Part shown: positions 24,731 to 44,700 of the stretch, piece by piece
How the letters are laid out: the number at the start of each line of letters is the position of its first letter
Numbering within the stretch: position 1 is the stretch's first letter
NCBI GenBank assembly: GCA_023333565.1
Contig: JAJKFH010002198.1
Coordinates: 496,001-560,000 of the forward strand
DNA from: Puffinus mauretanicus
Taxonomy: Eukaryota; Chordata; Aves; Procellariiformes; Procellariidae
Length of the DNA stretch: 64,000 nt
Direction: 5' to 3'
Made by a program: the position numbers and the translations under genes
The notes under the pieces: generated by a model
Seen by the model: the letters and a program-made list of their open reading frames with translations, nothing else
Told to the model about the DNA's origin: nothing
Databases searched by the model: none

Positions 24731-27524
24731 AAGAATTATCATGACCTAAATTTACACTGTGTAAAGAGCCACTTCTTCTGATGATTTTGCACCTGTCATA
24801 CAGTAATTTAATTTGGTATCTCCTAGACAGTGAACAATCTTTCATCCCTGTATTGCTCAGAATACTACAACCAGAGTACTTAATACAGCAATGTGTTAAA
24901 AATATTGTTAGCTTTCATGAAGTTTTCGGGGTGCAGTGTAATTGTCCATATACTGTCTATATCACTGATAAGTGTGCAGTTTCATATCAAATTTTTAATG
25001 CACTTTTTTTTTCTGATATTAAGCAACTGTTGCCTACTGTATCCTGTTTTCAGCCAGTTTTGCTATGCAGAATTTCAGCATAGCTTTGATCAAAGACATT
25101 AGTTTATTCTAAAGAATACTTTAAAGTATGTATCTAGGTTGATGATTTGTCACAGTTGAGACAGCACTGTTTGAAAAGAACAACATTATTAAGTTTGATA
25201 GAAATGGTGATGGGCTTTTAACTACAAATGTGCTGCCAAGCTGTGTGGCAATGATTGCTCTGTGTAATACATTTTTAAAAAATTATTTCAGATAGCTTAA
25301 TTTAATCTGTTTGTTGTCAGGCTTTATCATTTGTGGGAGGTTTGGGGTTTTGGGGGTTTTTCCTAGCTCAGTAGTTGTTGGCCTACTTGTCTGGTTTATA
25401 AATAAAAATAGGTTTTCTCCTTTATTGATAGGCTACGTATGTAAACTAAAACATAGTATTTAGTAAGAACTTTTTCAAATAGTTTATATCCTCTTGGAAG
25501 TTTTCATATGAATTTCTAATTAGAACAGGAAGGCCAAATGGTGTAAATGTTGTTATGATAAACAGATGGGAGATTTAAAAGGCAGTAAAATGTAGGTGGA
25601 ACGAGGAGCTTTGATATTGGACAGCATGCTTGCTGTCAAACATCCATTTAATTTACTTGTTAAAAGCTGGAACCTAGGCTGGCCATTTTTGATTCTTCCT
25701 GTTCCTTTCTTAAAAGGAATGGAAAAAATGTCATTTGATTGACATAGTTTATCTTCTAGTTTTAAACTAGGTTAAATTAAAAATACAAATGTTAATTTCC
25801 TTCAAAGGTGCTGAATAAACTGTTTTAATTATTAAAACACTTACTTGATAACTAGATGTCTTTAAATTTTATTTCAGCAAGTTATTATTGTAGATTTAAT
25901 TTGTAATACTCATATTTTCTATTAATAAAGTACAAAGTATAATAAAGATGCTGTATCACTTCTTCCATTGAGTTGGAGAACATTAAGTGATCATAAGTTT
26001 CATTTGAAGAATGTGTTGTGATACAGCTGTGGAAAGATAATCCTATTGTAGGTATTGCTGTATAAGAGAACACTTTGTTGTAATATACATTTACTTTTTT
26101 ATTAAGTGAATCTTTAGCACATTAAATCTTTCTAATTTCTTCCATTGGAATTGCATTTTTTTTTCCCCACTGAGTTGACAGGTCTGGTGATTTTAGCACC
26201 TGCCATGGTATGCTTTTGACTTACTGTTTTGTAAATGTCTGTTTTGTCATTTTCAGATGCAGTTTTGACCTAACTCAGTCCTCTTTAAAAGTCTTCATAA
26301 TGTGCGGTGTCTCTCCTTGATTGTAGTTTGCCTAATGGGGCAGTACTGGCATTGTCATCTTACTCAGTTAGTCTTGGTTTTGAGAACCTCGCTGCATTCT
26401 TGTTACTATGCAGATTATGCTCAAGTCTGCTACAGGCTTATGTCTACTTACAGTACATTTGCTACCCTTGCATAATTTCACTAAATGACATACAAATAAA
26501 AGAGAAGAGAAATGCCAACTATTTGGTACTGAGAGGAATGTAGTCAGGTTCCTTTTTATTTTATTCAACTTCTCTTTTAGTGCATACAGAGTGGTAACCA
26601 ATGAATGAAATGATTGGTTTGGCTTGCTTTTTCTTAAAGAGAGATTTGGAATACTTCTTAAAGGCTTTTCTAAGTATCAACCATTGAATTACTCTGGAGA
26701 GTGCTTTTAATCATATTTTTGTCCAGTGTCAAATAGGCCATATTATGTGAAGAAGTTTTCCATAAAAGATTTTATCCCGTTCTAAAGCTTTGTTTTCTTT
26801 TGTATTATATGACATTTTAAATAGCTGAGGGTTTTTTTCTGTGCAAGTATGCAGTATGTCATGTTGTTTATTGGAAAACTAAGGTAAAGTTTTGTAGGAA
26901 CGCTGCTTTCAGTTTTATTATATATAAATAACTTCTAAATTGTTCATTTTGCTCTGCTTTACAATTCTAAATGTACACTGTTAAATTTCCAAGATATAAG
27001 TTTTATTGAGAAAACCTAACGTTAAATAAGAAGCAAAACTTCCTTTAATTTAAGCTTTCACTGGGTGCTATACAGAGGACCTGAGCTTAAAACCAAATGA
27101 GGTAGTTCTTTTTCACAGGAAAATGTAATGACACACATGCAAGTTACGTGCTGTATTTTGTGAACATTTGCCATGTTGTTTATTGGTTGTGATAGTGAAA
27201 CATTAATGTAGCAATTATCTTGATAATAAGCGGTCGAATGTTAAAAGCTTTCTGACAACTTGACGTATGACTTTGGCATTAACTAGCTGCTTGTTCATTT
27301 TGAAGAAGCTTACCTCCAATTAAATTTGCCTAGTTGCATGAAGCCTCAAACTATGTAAATCTGGAGCCTGTCACTTCCTGTGATTGCTGGATTCAGTACA
27401 TGCTATTGAGAATGCCATACTTTCAGAGGCTTTTTGTATTCTGCTCACGGTGTTTGCTAAGCAGGAACTGTAGCTAAAAATAACTAAAATGAATTTCTCT
27501 GTCTCTCTCTCTTTCTCACTGCAG

Positions 27525-27709
<185 letters not shown>

Positions 27710-28744
27710 TGAACTTAATGCACCAGTTTTATATTCCTTTTGAAAATTAAATTCCCCAGATGTTGGGGAGCAATTGTTTTGATTAATCTTTTGTGTTCAT
27801 GGAAACAGTTAGTTTAAATATATTGACATCCATTGTACAGTTACTGTTGAAATGCAGAGGATCACATTTTCTTCATATAAATCATGCAGAATGCAAGAAT
27901 AGAAGATGCAATAAATTTTGCAATATGATCAGTAAAGTAAGTAGACTGTGTACTCTATAGAATGTGATAATGTTAAGTGCACTGGATGCTTTTGAAAAGA
28001 GCTTTCTTTTTTCTGCAACTTGTAATCTAATTTAGTCACATGATTTGATGTAACTCTATCCCCACGTCCTGATCTTGTTGTACAAAGGCAAATGAAATTA
28101 GTAGAGAAGAGTATTTCTCTGTCTCTAAGGAAGTTGAATGATTCAATCGCAGTAATGGTTTCAGTGGAACTGTAAAAATACAAGTCTTCGTCAAAATAGT
28201 TTGATACTTCAGTAGCTTCCTCAATTTTCAGGATCACTATGCGGAACTCTTAGAGGTGTGTAACTGTTATGTGGCCATGTTGCATGCACTTTGCCCTGTC
28301 AAAGCTGTAATCCTCTGAGCTGCTTCTTTCTAGTATACATATTTTTGAATGGTTAATGGTAATATTTTGGGAGTTTCTTCTTGAATTCTTGAGTTACTGT
28401 AGAACTCCTAAGAGGATTGAACTTCAAAACTCTCAATCCTTCGTACCATTCAATAAAATATTTTCTTTTGGATTTTTTGTTTCCAGGAGTTGTGTATGCA
28501 GCCATTAATGGCCAATTTAGAATCTCACTTGCAAATGAAGTGCCTAGAAACTTATTTTTATGTGTATTACTCAGAATGTAATATCTCTCGTAAACTGCAT
28601 TTGGCGCTCAGCCTCAGAAGGCATCCAAAGGTTTTATTGGTGGATGGAAACTAACTTTGTCCTGTTAGAAAGTAGTTGAAAATACTCTTGATTTCTCTTC
28701 AAAGACAGGCAGTATGATGTCTTGGTGATTTATGAGGAAAGTAT

Positions 28745-28831
28745 TAAAAAAAAACCCAAACAAAACAACAAACAAACACAAAAAACCTCCAACACCCAAA
28801 ACCAAAAGAAAAGCAACCAAAAAACCCCACC
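28745..28831 (+). repeat. A/C-rich low-complexity tract
   Basis: About 87 bases consist almost only of A and C with patterns such as AAACAAAC and AAAAACC. Similar shorter tracts lie near 11218 and 15748. They are low-complexity sequence, possibly decayed poly-A tails. Confidence 0.8.
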
Positions 28832-29959
28832 TCTTTGGTTCCTGCTCAGAAGATTATAATCAAAAAACGCTTTTATTTCACCACTAGCTTGTCATAGTGG
28901 GTTGTCATCACTGAATAAGGGAGACTTTTCTTCCTTCTCTCTCCCCTGTGCCATCGCCTGTCTGTGGTTGATCAGTCCTTAGAGTGAAGCTGAATCCTCA
29001 AGCATTTATGATTTTGTGTTACAAAACTTCAGTCATCATCATCTTCAAATCTTGCTGCCTCTTTGATTAATATTGTGAATAGATTCCAGTCATTTAGAAA
29101 TATTATTTGTTGTGTATTGACTTCAGAGGCAGTAAAAAGAATCGAGGGGCCTGTTGATTTTCAGGAATATTCTCTTTAGCATGCTGTTATGTTAGGTCTA
29201 CATACCAGCATGACTGTAACATCACATACTGCTGAAGGGGGAGGAACCCACCAAAAGAGAAGCTAATAATGTGTTCTTGTTCTGTATGTATAGCTCTTTG
29301 TGTGGGACCTTCCTTTCCACTCTGGACAACTTGGTTGTTCTCTTACTGCAAAGCATGTGGACAATGCATGATAAAGAAAGCAGAATTTAATGCTTTTATT
29401 CATAATCTCTTGACAGAAAACATGTTACAAAAGCCTTATTAAAAAGCATTTCAAGTCTGTTGCATGCTTGATAAAATTAGACCTCAGATCTGTACCTAAC
29501 CACTGTTCTTCTAACAGAGGTTTTGTTCATGTCTGGGAATACAGATTTGCTTTAACTGGGTTATTTTGTAAATATGCTCAAACATAGTGTGCAGTCTTTG
29601 TATTTAGCTAGCTGCTCCAATGCATCATCCTGCTTGTGGATAAATACCATATTTCCCGCCCTTTCACCATTATTTTTAGAAAACTTTTTGAATCTTGATG
29701 GGGGAATCATCTCCAAGTTGAAAAATTCTACATAATTCATAATATCAAACTTGTTTCCAGAGAAGAATATTCTTATTTTCTGTATTCTGAACATTTTCTT
29801 AATAGTCTGGATTGGATTGAAGAGCCTTTGTCTAAAATAATGCTATTTACAAATTTATTTTAAGTGAGGATGGAGTTTTTCTCTTCATATTCACACAGCT
29901 CTTAGCACAGTTATTCTGTGATTTTTATTATTTCTGCAGTCATATATAAATCCTTGTCC

Positions 29960-30504
29960 TGAGTCTGGCTGGGATGCAGTTAATTTTCTTTATAGAAGCC
30001 CTTATGGTACTGTGATTTGTGACCAAAACACTGTTGATAACACAACACACCAATATTTTAGCTGTTGCTGAACAGTGTGTGCACAGTTTCAAGACATTCT
30101 CTGTTTCTCACTCTGCTCCTCCTACACACACGTGAGTATGTTGGGGGTGCACAAGAAGTTGGGAAGGAACACAAGCAGGACAGCTGACCCAAACTGACCA
30201 AAGGGATATTTTGTGCCATATAACATCATGCTCAGCAATAAAAACCAAGGGAGGGGGCTTTGGGGAAGGCAACCACTGCTCAAAGACTGGCTGGGCATTG
30301 GTCTGCTTGTGGGAGGTGGTGAGTGATTGCCTTTGCATCACTTGATTTGTTTTATTTCTTCTTTCTTCTTCCTCTTTCTTTTGCTGTTTAAACTATCTTT
30401 AACTTGACCCATGAGTTTTCTTACTTTTGCTCTTCCTGTTCTCCCCATCCGACTGGGGCAGAGGAGTGAGTGAGCGGCTGTGTGGTGCTTAGCTGCCAGC
30501 CACA
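29960..30504 (+). mobile_element. Solo LTR of an avian endogenous retrovirus
   Basis: The segment matches in several blocks a very abundant avian LTR as I remember it: GAGTCTGGCTGGGATGCAGT at the 5' end, CTGACCAAAGGGATATT near 30195, ATCATGCTCAGCAATAAAA near 30225, GAGTTTTCTTACTTTTGCTC near 30412, and GGAGTGAGTGAGCGGCTGTG near 30464. It contains an AATAAA polyadenylation signal at about 30237. It can be read as TG...CA flanked by the 4-base repeat GTCC (29956-29959 and 30505-30508), though four bases is weak proof and the exact ends are tentative. No internal retroviral genes are present, so it is a solo LTR left by recombination. The family is probably ERVL-like, by recall only. Confidence 0.75.
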
Positions 30505-32600
30505 GTCCTATAAAAAGTAATTTTGATAGTACTTAAATTTGAATGGAAGCCTGCAGTAACAAATCAGAAGGAGAAATGGCATTTGAAAGATTTGCACAAT
30601 CTTTGCACAAAGATTGTCTTCAATGAATAAAGATGTGTCCAAGTATATGTAAGTAATCTGAGCTTGAGGAGAACCTTAATGTTCTGCAGAATTTCAGGTG
30701 TTTCTCTAAAATTCACAGACTTGAGCAATCATTCTTACCATTACAGAAGATGTGACAAAATAGCATGAAGCTTTATGGATCTTTTGGGTTATTTCCATTT
30801 TAACTCATTTTTAATAGGAAGAGCACATAAAGTTAATAAAATAATTGATTACTAATACAATTCGTATTTGAATAACATAATTGAAAGAAGTTCAGAAATT
30901 TTTCCCATAACCTACCTAAAGATAGGGTAATTCTTGTGCTTGCATTGCTGCATCACTTGAGCATGGAAAAGTGTAATCTTTGCTTGACATTGTAGGCTCA
31001 GCAGAACACCCACATCAGTGAATTTGATTTTACTGAGATAGCTTGTTTTCACTTGAAGAAAGGTTACTAAGTTAGTAGAAAATGAGCTATACTGGTATAT
31101 ATCTTCATCTACCATTAAGAACACTTAACTGATGTGGTATACTAGTGCAGCTTTTATTGGCATGGACCTTATTGTTCATTTGTCTGTCTCTTCCTTAATT
31201 CTCCTCTCCCCTTTCATATCCTGATCCTCCTTCCATACACCTCCAGACTGCAGAGCAAATTGGCTCAAATGAAAAGTCTGAAAGTATAGGCAGAAGAGGA
31301 CTGATTTCACTTCTCTGAGGAAAAAGCGAAGCAGTCAGAAGATGGCATGGAAATTGAAAAGAAGTAAGGAAAATAATACTAGCAAGTCTCAAGAAATCAA
31401 AAGGAACGAGGTGATAAACATGGGATTCTGAGAGGAGAAAGCATTTCCTTAGGAGTCATGATTGCATGGTCTGATGCCTTGAACTGGCTGATGCACTGAT
31501 AAACTGGGACTCCTAGAACTGATAGGCTGCAGATGCTGGTACAGAAATAAGCACAGAAGTCTTAGGCAGAAATTTACCATTCTCAGTGCTATGTAGTCCT
31601 GAACAATGAGTTGAGTGGCAAGAAGATGCGAACCTGAAACTGGAAAGAATGCTGTTGGAAGAAGTTTGCTGCTATACAATCATGTGAGGACATTGCACTA
31701 GCAGAATTGCCAGCAAACAGACTGAGATCAAGTGTGCACAGCTGGGGAAGATGAGCTGTGGGCTCCATCCAGTTAGGAACGGTTCTAGATGTCGAGGTGC
31801 TGACCACATGCATGCATGAAGGAAGCATACATCCAGCCCCACCTCTTCCTTGTTTGAAGTCAGCACCTCAGGCTGCAAATACTTGGCCGTGGGCCAGTGC
31901 TAAAAGAGGGACTTAGCTCTTAGGGAGGTGGTGTTGTCAGAGGAAATAGTAACAAGGATTGTTCCTGATCTATGGGTTGACATTTGGATGCGAAATAAAG
32001 AATTAATTAAACAAATGCTGAAGTGGGAATAATAGTTCAGGAACTGCTCAGAAATTTAGTGGAGAGGCTATAGCTAATTTGTTTAGGAAAAAGGAGAAAC
32101 AATTTCAATGCTTGTATACTATGGTAAGTATCCCAGGCAACTTAATGGAATACTTACTGATGCATGACAGAAAATGGTTTTTCAGAGAGAACAGCAATAC
32201 CACAGAATGTTTTGAAAGATGCATGTAGTTAAGGAGAGAGAGAGAAATAAAGGTGAAGTTGATGATGTTAGGTTAAACATCAGTGAAACTATGGTAAACC
32301 AAAAAAAAAAAATCTTTGGATAACATATGGCTGGATCTGACTTATAATCACATTTGGGGAAACTTTAATAATATAAGACAATAATTCTCCTGAATTTGTT
32401 TTAGGATTCTGCTATGGGCATCCGGGGCCAGAGTTGGGATTGAGTTTTTTCATATGGGGGACTAATTTTTTTATATAATTTGAATAAATGTGCTATGTAG
32501 AAAGAAAAAAATCATGCTACTTGAAGAAATAGCCATTAATGCTATCTTGATCTGTTTTTGAAATACCTTATTTTATATAATTTTTTTTTATATGTTTTAG

Positions 32601-39123
<6,523 letters not shown>

Positions 39124-39182
39124 ATACTAATCTTTTTACTGTCGTCAGAGGAGAGATGAGAGTCCCTGAAGAAGCACTTAAG
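39124..39182 (+). CDS. CEP170: CEP170 exon 5: residues 92-111
   Basis: A 59-base exon between the U12 AT-AC 3' splice site and the donor GTAACA at 39183. It completes D92 and encodes TNLFTVVRGEMRVPEEALK, conserved in CEP170, ending in phase 0. It finishes the last FHA strand (LFTVVRG) and the linker. Together exons 4 and 5 give 138 bases, exactly 46 codons. Loss of only one of the two would shift the frame. Confidence 0.95.
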
Positions 39183-39291
39183 GTAACAACGTGCAGTTCC
39201 TAGATGTTCTTCTGTCATTGTGTAGCTATTGGTAACATAGGGGTTTTTTCACTCTTTGAGGATGTTTTTTTCTCTATTTATTGCCATGTAG
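39183..39291 (+). other. CEP170: CEP170 intron 5 (109 bases)
   Basis: A very short GT-AG intron (GTAACA to CATGTAG), phase 0, directly downstream of the U12 exon pair. At about 109 bases it is near the lower end for vertebrate introns, suggesting recognition by intron definition. Confidence 0.92.
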
Positions 39292-39454
39292 CATGAAAAA
39301 TTCACAAGCCAACTCCAGTTATCCCAAAAATCTTCAGAGGCAGAAGGGTCAAAGCAAACCAGCTCCAAAAGCTCAGAGTCCAAGGTAACAGACTCCACAG
39401 CTGAAGTGCACCACAAAACTACAGAAGCACTGAAATCTGAAGAGAAATCAATGG
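39292..39454 (+). CDS. CEP170: CEP170 exon 6: residues 112-165, Ser-rich linker
   Basis: The exon starts after GCCATGTAG and ends before GTAAGG at 39455, in phase 1. It encodes [20 protein letters not shown] and continues through a serine/lysine-rich stretch to [12 protein letters not shown]. This corresponds to the polar, probably disordered linker after the FHA domain in CEP170. Family similarity is clear at both ends ([16 protein letters not shown] and [12 protein letters not shown]), with a freer middle part, as expected for a linker. Confidence 0.95.
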
Positions 39455-41607
39455 GTAAGGTTCATTTTTGCTGCAGAAGCACACAAACTTGAAAAGGATA
39501 TTTATTTGCTTTGCTAGGATGCTTGTGGAATTATATAGATAGCAAAAGCTCCACATATGTGAAATTTTAAACATACTCTAAGTGTAATTAATAACTTTCA
39601 GAATTGGCTTGCTGCCTTTTTTACTGTAGTATCCACATGTTAAGAAAACTCACGAAGGGACATTGAATCAGCATTTATCAGATTTTTGCATTTCTCCTTC
39701 CCAAAATCACAAACTTTCAGCATTTGTGGCAGGAAAGTGCTATTTTTTTGCAGTTCTACTGCAAATATTTGTTCAGGAACAGTTTGTACTTTTTACCACC
39801 ACCATTGTCAAGTATGCTCCCCCCCCCCCCCCCCCTTTTAAAACGAGTGGGGGCTTTGTTTGTTTGTTTTATAGATATTAGCGTTCGTTGTTAGATGCAT
39901 CGGGATAGAACCTAAGTGTTCTATTGTGGTTTAAGAATTTGGAGAAACTGTAGTTTCAGTCTTGTTTCTATATCTTTCATGTTTATATAAAGTGTCATGG
40001 TGGTTCTGCTGTGGGTGTCTTAACTTCAGTGTGAGGCTTGCCAAAGTTTTATTATTCATCTTCTAGTAACTTGCTGTGTTACCTGCTACTACAGGAGATA
40101 ACCACAAGAATGAGAAAGGAATCGGGTATTGTTGCTTCCTTAATATGGAGCTGACTACATCTGACTCCTTAGGTCAAGGCTGTACAGTTTTGTTTAGGTT
40201 TAATCCATTCTCCTGGAAGACACACTTCAAAGAGTTCTCTTCCCCACATGTAGCATTCTGTGGTATAACTAATTAATCTGTGTGTTTTGTTGGCTGATCT
40301 AGCATCCTGTTAAGGGTACATAAAGCCTATCCAGTACTTCAGTGTTCCTATTCAATATGGCTTTTCAGCTTTTCGGGTCCTCTTAAATTTTCGTGAAGTG
40401 TTACAGCGGGGTTTTTTATCCTCATCTTCCATTTTTCTCTTTACTTTTCCAAAAATAACAGTCAAAGTTAATGATAGGGATTTATATTTGAGTGCAACTC
40501 TCAGAGCTTTTGGGAGATTGATTATTTCACTGTTGCTATATATATGCATAGCTGTTTACTATTACTAATTCAGTGCACCAGCATCAGCCATCAAGTTTTT
40601 AAAAACAATTCAGTATTGACTAAGGTGTAATGCTGTTTGAAAAAAGAAGTGCTTAGTATCTTCAAATCATATTGAAACTTTTGTCACACCTATGAAATTA
40701 TATATCACCTTTGAAATGGCAGTGAATAAAACATTGAGTAAAAATGTTGAAATTCATGACAGGCAAAGTAACAGACAAGCTACAAAGCTGGATTTGAACA
40801 GAACATGTTATTTTATATCAAGACTGTGTAAAGTATCTTCAGAACATCTGTATGATACTAGAATAGCTAAATCTCCATAGGGTGAAGTATTCTCCCGAGA
40901 GATCAGATCAAAACTAATCCAGTCAATTTATCATCAAGGTAGAAATCTTAATTATATCAGTGTTTTTTCTTATTTAGTCTTTATGTTTAAATGTGTTTAA
41001 TCATGCGTATACATCCTATATAAGAAATAGCAATTTTAATTGTACTGTAATTTAACTATTGCCTTTAAAAAAAAAACACATTGAAAAATGGTTGTGCTCA
41101 GTAATGTTTTACACAAGGTAACTTTCAGCACTCTGCAGTAGCTGTCAGCAATTTGGAACCTTGGCAACTTTGCAAAATTTGATCAGTTTTTCATGCAGTG
41201 AGTTCAGATTTCATTGAAAGGTCAATCTGGGTAAAAGTGAGAATCTTCTCACAGAAATAACAGCGGACAGCTTTTAGGAATATACTGCTATGCTGATGAC
41301 TTCAAACTGAAAGCAGAAAATGATGTTTATAGATACATCAGGGTAACAATAAGAGATGTCAGCTGCCTTTGCATAAATGTTTGTGCCAGAAGTTTTGATC
41401 AGGTCATTAGTAAGCTTTTATATTTAGAACCAGATCAGTTATCCAGCCTCCAAGTTTGTTTTGTATTTCAGCAAATGCATGCAACCAATTCATTTCAGCT
41501 TCCAGGAGAAACGATCCAAGCAAATAACTCTCTCTTCATGTTATCTTAACCTAAATATCGCAACTAAACAGAAAAGTAATTTCCCCTGTTTTGGGCTGAT
41601 TTTATAG
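39455..41607 (+). other. CEP170: CEP170 intron 6
   Basis: A GT-AG intron (GTAAGG to TTTATAG), phase 1, about 2.2 kb. It contains a run of 17 C at 39819-39835 followed by TTTT. No gene or named repeat is visible otherwise. Confidence 0.88.
39819..39835 (+). repeat. Poly-C tract (17 C)
   Basis: An uninterrupted run of 17 C in CEP170 intron 6, followed by T and A runs. It is a homopolymer microsatellite that is prone to sequencing and assembly length error. Confidence 0.9.
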
Positions 41608-41742
41608 ATCTTTCTGCCATGCCTCGTGGGACACCTTTGTATGGACAGCCAGCCTGGTGGGGTGATGATGAAGCTGATGAAAAAAGTGGTTGTAAGCCAG
41701 ATAGCAAGCATGAAGAAAAAATGCATGAGACAGGGGCTTCAG
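41608..41742 (+). CDS. CEP170: CEP170 exon 7: residues 166-210
   Basis: The exon starts after TTTATAG and ends before GTAAGT at 41743, phase 1 on both sides. It encodes [21 protein letters not shown] and an acidic/charged tail ending ETGAS. The [18 protein letters not shown] block is a hallmark of CEP170 and CEP170B, with its tryptophan pair intact. Its biochemical role is not known to me. At 135 bases with matched phases the exon could be skipped without a frameshift. Confidence 0.96.
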
Positions 41743-44700
41743 GTAAGTCTGTTGTCTTATTTTTGTGGGGTTTGTGCTCTTTAGTAAAGTACATATATTC
41801 TTAACTAGAGAACTAAACAGATATTAATGTTTGGAAGTTTCATAGACAGTTTGCGTAGATGAGAGCCTATTAGAATTAAGTTAGTTTAAAAAATTTATTC
41901 TGTGAGAAACTATGCATTTCCAGAGACCAATTTCACATACAATGTATCAGTTTTCTAGTATATAATACAATTTGTTTTCAGTAAATACAGAAGATAATGT
42001 TACCCGAACCAGTGTGTCTTATTTATCAATTTAATGCTTATCTGTCATTTTATATGCTCAAAATTAGAGATTGCATAGGGATCTTTTATCAAAATAATTT
42101 CTGAAAATAAATGGTGCAGTATTATTTTTGTATTCGACTTTTAGCTATATAAGGTGATCCATGCTAACATTCTCTCCTGTAATTCAATAATGCTACGTTA
42201 GTGGAAATTACATTTCATAGTTCTTGCAGTAAAGATTTGTGTAGTCTAAAGTTAAACTGGTAAGGTTTATTTCCCCATAATACAGATACCTTTTTTAGTT
42301 TGCTTGTCTGTACACAGTTCGTATTGCCAAAACTTAAATCTCAATGTCTATAATTAGGCTTCTAAATCTATCATCAGGCATCTAAATAAAGTGACTGCTA
42401 TTCTAATAAAGAGAATAACCTTAAAACTTATTCAAGTTAGGGCAAAATTCAACCATGTTTGTTTACCTATTTAGATACACATTTAATGCCCAACAGTTTT
42501 AGGTTTGGAGTTTTTTAAAGTTTCTTGACTTTAACTGAGGTGGCGATTTCTCTCTTCCTGTAACAGTAGTTGCCTTGGTTATCATGAATCCTATTTTGCA
42601 GGAATTGGAATAAACTCTAAAACCATGTAAAATCAAACTAAACTAACACTTCAATGTAATGAAGTCAACGTCTTTGGAGTTAACTTTTTGTCATAGCCTT
42701 TAATGACCTTTTTCATATTAGTCTAAAGTTGTCATGACTCGGACAGTAAAGTCCCTTAAGTTTTCGACTAGTAGAAAGAAACCAGGTGAAAACATTTAAA
42801 TTAGTGACAGTTTTCGTGCCACTTACCTTCGTTGCATATAAAAGAACTGCATCATAATGCAGTACAGTTATAGAATGCTTTCTTACTTGTTTGGGTTTTT
42901 TTGTGAAAAATTTCTCTTACCGTATGCAGCATGAGTAGAGTATGCTATTGTGTGCTCCTATGGAGGCTTTTTAAGTACAGGTTTAATAACCTACGTTAGT
43001 TCTTGTCTAGAAATGTGTTCAAATGTTGTCTAGAAATGTGTTCTTCAAACACTTTTAAGCATTCCTAAGAAATATAATTTTTGTTCCTAATGGCAATAAT
43101 AATGAGAAACATGACTGTTAGGTGTTGTTCCGCTTCCATTTTTTTCAACAAAAAGGAAAAGCATGTAAGTCATTAGTTACAAAGAAAAAGAATTAAGTCC
43201 TTGCCTTCAAGTCTTGCCATTGATAGACTTGCTAGCCACAATGATTCTCCTTACTTTCCAGATTAAGGGGGCGTTAACTATTGGCTATGAAACCTGTGAC
43301 TCTGTATCTTGCTGTATATGCCAAAACAGGCATGGTAAAGTCTCTAGTATCTGTGTTTTTATTGCTTAGATGCTAATGTTTGTAGCAAACTGATATAACA
43401 GAAATATTAATTCATCAAGCTTTTTATACTCGTGGGTATCTATCCACATTGTTTTAATTTAAAAACCATGCATGTTATTTGCCCTCATTAAATATAGGAT
43501 TATTAAAAAGTAATATCCTGAAGTCTGTGGTTTTGATGCCATGCCATTAACAAGGCATAACATTCTTATTTTTTCATAATTGTAAATTGCTTTTTCAGAA
43601 GCAATATTGCATCAAATGGTTTACATGCTCTTGTATTTATTTTACCAAGAGATTTTTGAGAAAGTGGTCCGTGCTTCTGTCTTAGTTTCTGAGTTCAAAG
43701 AAAAATAAGGTTCTAACTTCCTCTCAAACTAATCAAGGAGGTGTGATTTGTTTCAGTAGTAGATGAAAATAAGTTTATTCTAGACAGAACTTGCCAGTGA
43801 TGGGGATGTTTTTGCCATGCTTTGCCTTAGTGATCATAAGTCATCATGAAGTAAATGATGAAAATAGAAGATGGACTAATATTTTCTACAGTGCTTAACT
43901 GATTTTGTTTGTTTTCCAGATATATACACTATATATAAAAATAAGTTTTGGGCCCGGAGCCTTCTTGGCAAATACAACATTTCTTTTTTTTAAAATGTAC
44001 AACATATGTTAGAAATCCCTTCTGTTTTGTTGTTGTTTAATCATGAATTTATCTCCTAAGAATAGAATTAATCTAAGTAGAGTGTACGAATAGCTTCTAT
44101 TTCCTCAAACTGAAAGACTAATAAATCTGCAAGAATGGAATTCAGTTTGAATAACCACATACTAAACAAAAGCTTATGTGAAATGTTATAGAAGGACACT
44201 GCTGGGGAAAAAAACAAAACCTGACATTTTTTGCAAAACAATTTAATTTGGGAGGATGTGGAACTAAAATCCCATGTATAGACAAGTGATTTATTTATCT
44301 TGATCACTTAATCTCTGAGTAGACATCAGTTGTATGTTTTACTAGTCTGGTTTTTGACTGTTGTAGATGTTTCTTAGTAGTGTTGGTAGAGAGCCTGAGA
44401 AGACAGACCAGATAAGAGTTGGCATTTGCCTCTATGGACACATTCCCTCAGTCTCAGAAAACTATCTATGTCTTTGTAGAAGTGTGCAAAAAAATATCCT
44501 GAATGTTTTCATATAATTATAAAATAAAGACATTAGCTTTTTGGGCCTCTTTGGGCCTCTATTACATTGCATGAAAACATTAAGTTAATTTTCAACAAGT
44601 TAGTATGTATTTTCTTCATGCACTTAGGTTTTATAACATAGATGAAATAATGATTGGAAATCAATATAAAGAAACACTTTAATGAAAAGAAATTGGAAAC

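Larger units (their letters stand above)
4099..27524 (+). other. CEP170: CEP170 intron 1 (about 23.4 kb)
   Basis: This intron runs from the putative GTGAGT donor to the acceptor at 27523-27524, which follows a strong pyrimidine tract (27496-27520, CT repeats). It contains the second GC-rich lobe (5040-5290), homopolymer tracts (12 C at 19953-19964, 21 T at 18986-19006), A/C-rich tracts near 11218-11255 and 15748-15778, an ancient LINE tail (24465-24730), hairpins at 18271, 23859 and 24078, and a triplicated 10-mer at 10118-10150. A locally GC-richer patch at about 13100-13510 has no open frame or repeat that I recognise. I see no other gene in it. Confidence 0.6.

Noticed and set aside
31190..32100. 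Compositionally distinct stretch in intron 2 considered as a gene or named transposon
   Set aside because: All frames are short and broken, and I recognise no repeat consensus or terminal repeats. It is noted only as possible old repeat.
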